64,000 nucleotides of DNA from Dipetalonema caudispina (Eukaryota > Nematoda > Chromadorea > Rhabditida > Onchocercidae), in the NCBI GenBank assembly GCA_013365325.1, contig JABVXV010000276.1:21234-85233 (forward strand). Direction: 5' to 3'. The notes under the pieces were generated by a model that worked only from the letters and a program-made list of their open reading frames with translations, did not search any database and was not told the DNA's origin. Every line of letters begins with the position of its first letter. The stretch's first letter is position 1. Both the position numbers and the translations under genes were made by a program. This document shows, piece by piece, positions 63,881-64,000 of the stretch.

Positions 63881-64000
<120 letters not shown>

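Overview
The window is AT-rich nematode nuclear DNA, most likely from a filarial or other spirurid species. It shows short introns with TTTTCAG-type acceptors, AT-rich intergenic DNA and microsatellites. It also holds clear animal genes, namely afadin and a Daughterless/E-protein bHLH factor. There is no bacterial, viral or CRISPR-like content. The species call is inference. From memory, the C. elegans genes afd-1, hlh-2 and (if the first gene is a semaphorin) smp-1 all lie on chromosome I, so the window fits an old chromosome-I-like linkage block.

Layout: (1) 108-1615, + strand: last four exons of a single-pass membrane protein, possibly a semaphorin, cut by the left edge. (2) 1616-5069: intergenic. 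(3) 5070-27473, - strand: a whole afadin/Canoe gene that I could assemble into 33 exons. All junctions keep one frame (5262 nt, about 1753 codons): RA-RA-FHA-DIL-PDZ and a low-complexity/proline-rich/coiled-coil tail. (4) 27512-29045: divergent intergenic region with a GC-box/TATA pair, an E-box and nuclear-receptor-type half-sites. (5) 29078-38868, + strand: a 25-exon gene for a protein of about 1187 residues with about twenty C2H2-type zinc fingers (3564 nt, frame closes). (6) 39788-42203, + strand: a five-exon gene for a 314-residue protein with two RING-like modules at its C-terminus. (7) 42204-46922: long intergenic stretch. (8) 46923-59137, - strand: hlh-2 (E-protein class I bHLH), nine exons, with a second, diverged copy of the exon that follows the bHLH. 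That copy appears to be an alternative last exon. (9) 59138-64000: upstream DNA of hlh-2, ending in a long (ATT)n tract.

The genes do not form a pathway or operon. Afadin acts at adherens junctions, HLH-2 is a transcription factor, and the zinc-finger and RING proteins are probable nuclear and ubiquitin-pathway factors of unknown role. The most interesting items are the paired alternative 3' exons of hlh-2, each with its own poly(A) signals; a repeated E-box pair inside an hlh-2 intron; an exon-end duplication and readable introns in the zinc-finger and afadin genes; and the tandem RING protein. Exon models were made by eye from splice signals and frame continuity. Individual boundaries could be off by a few bases.
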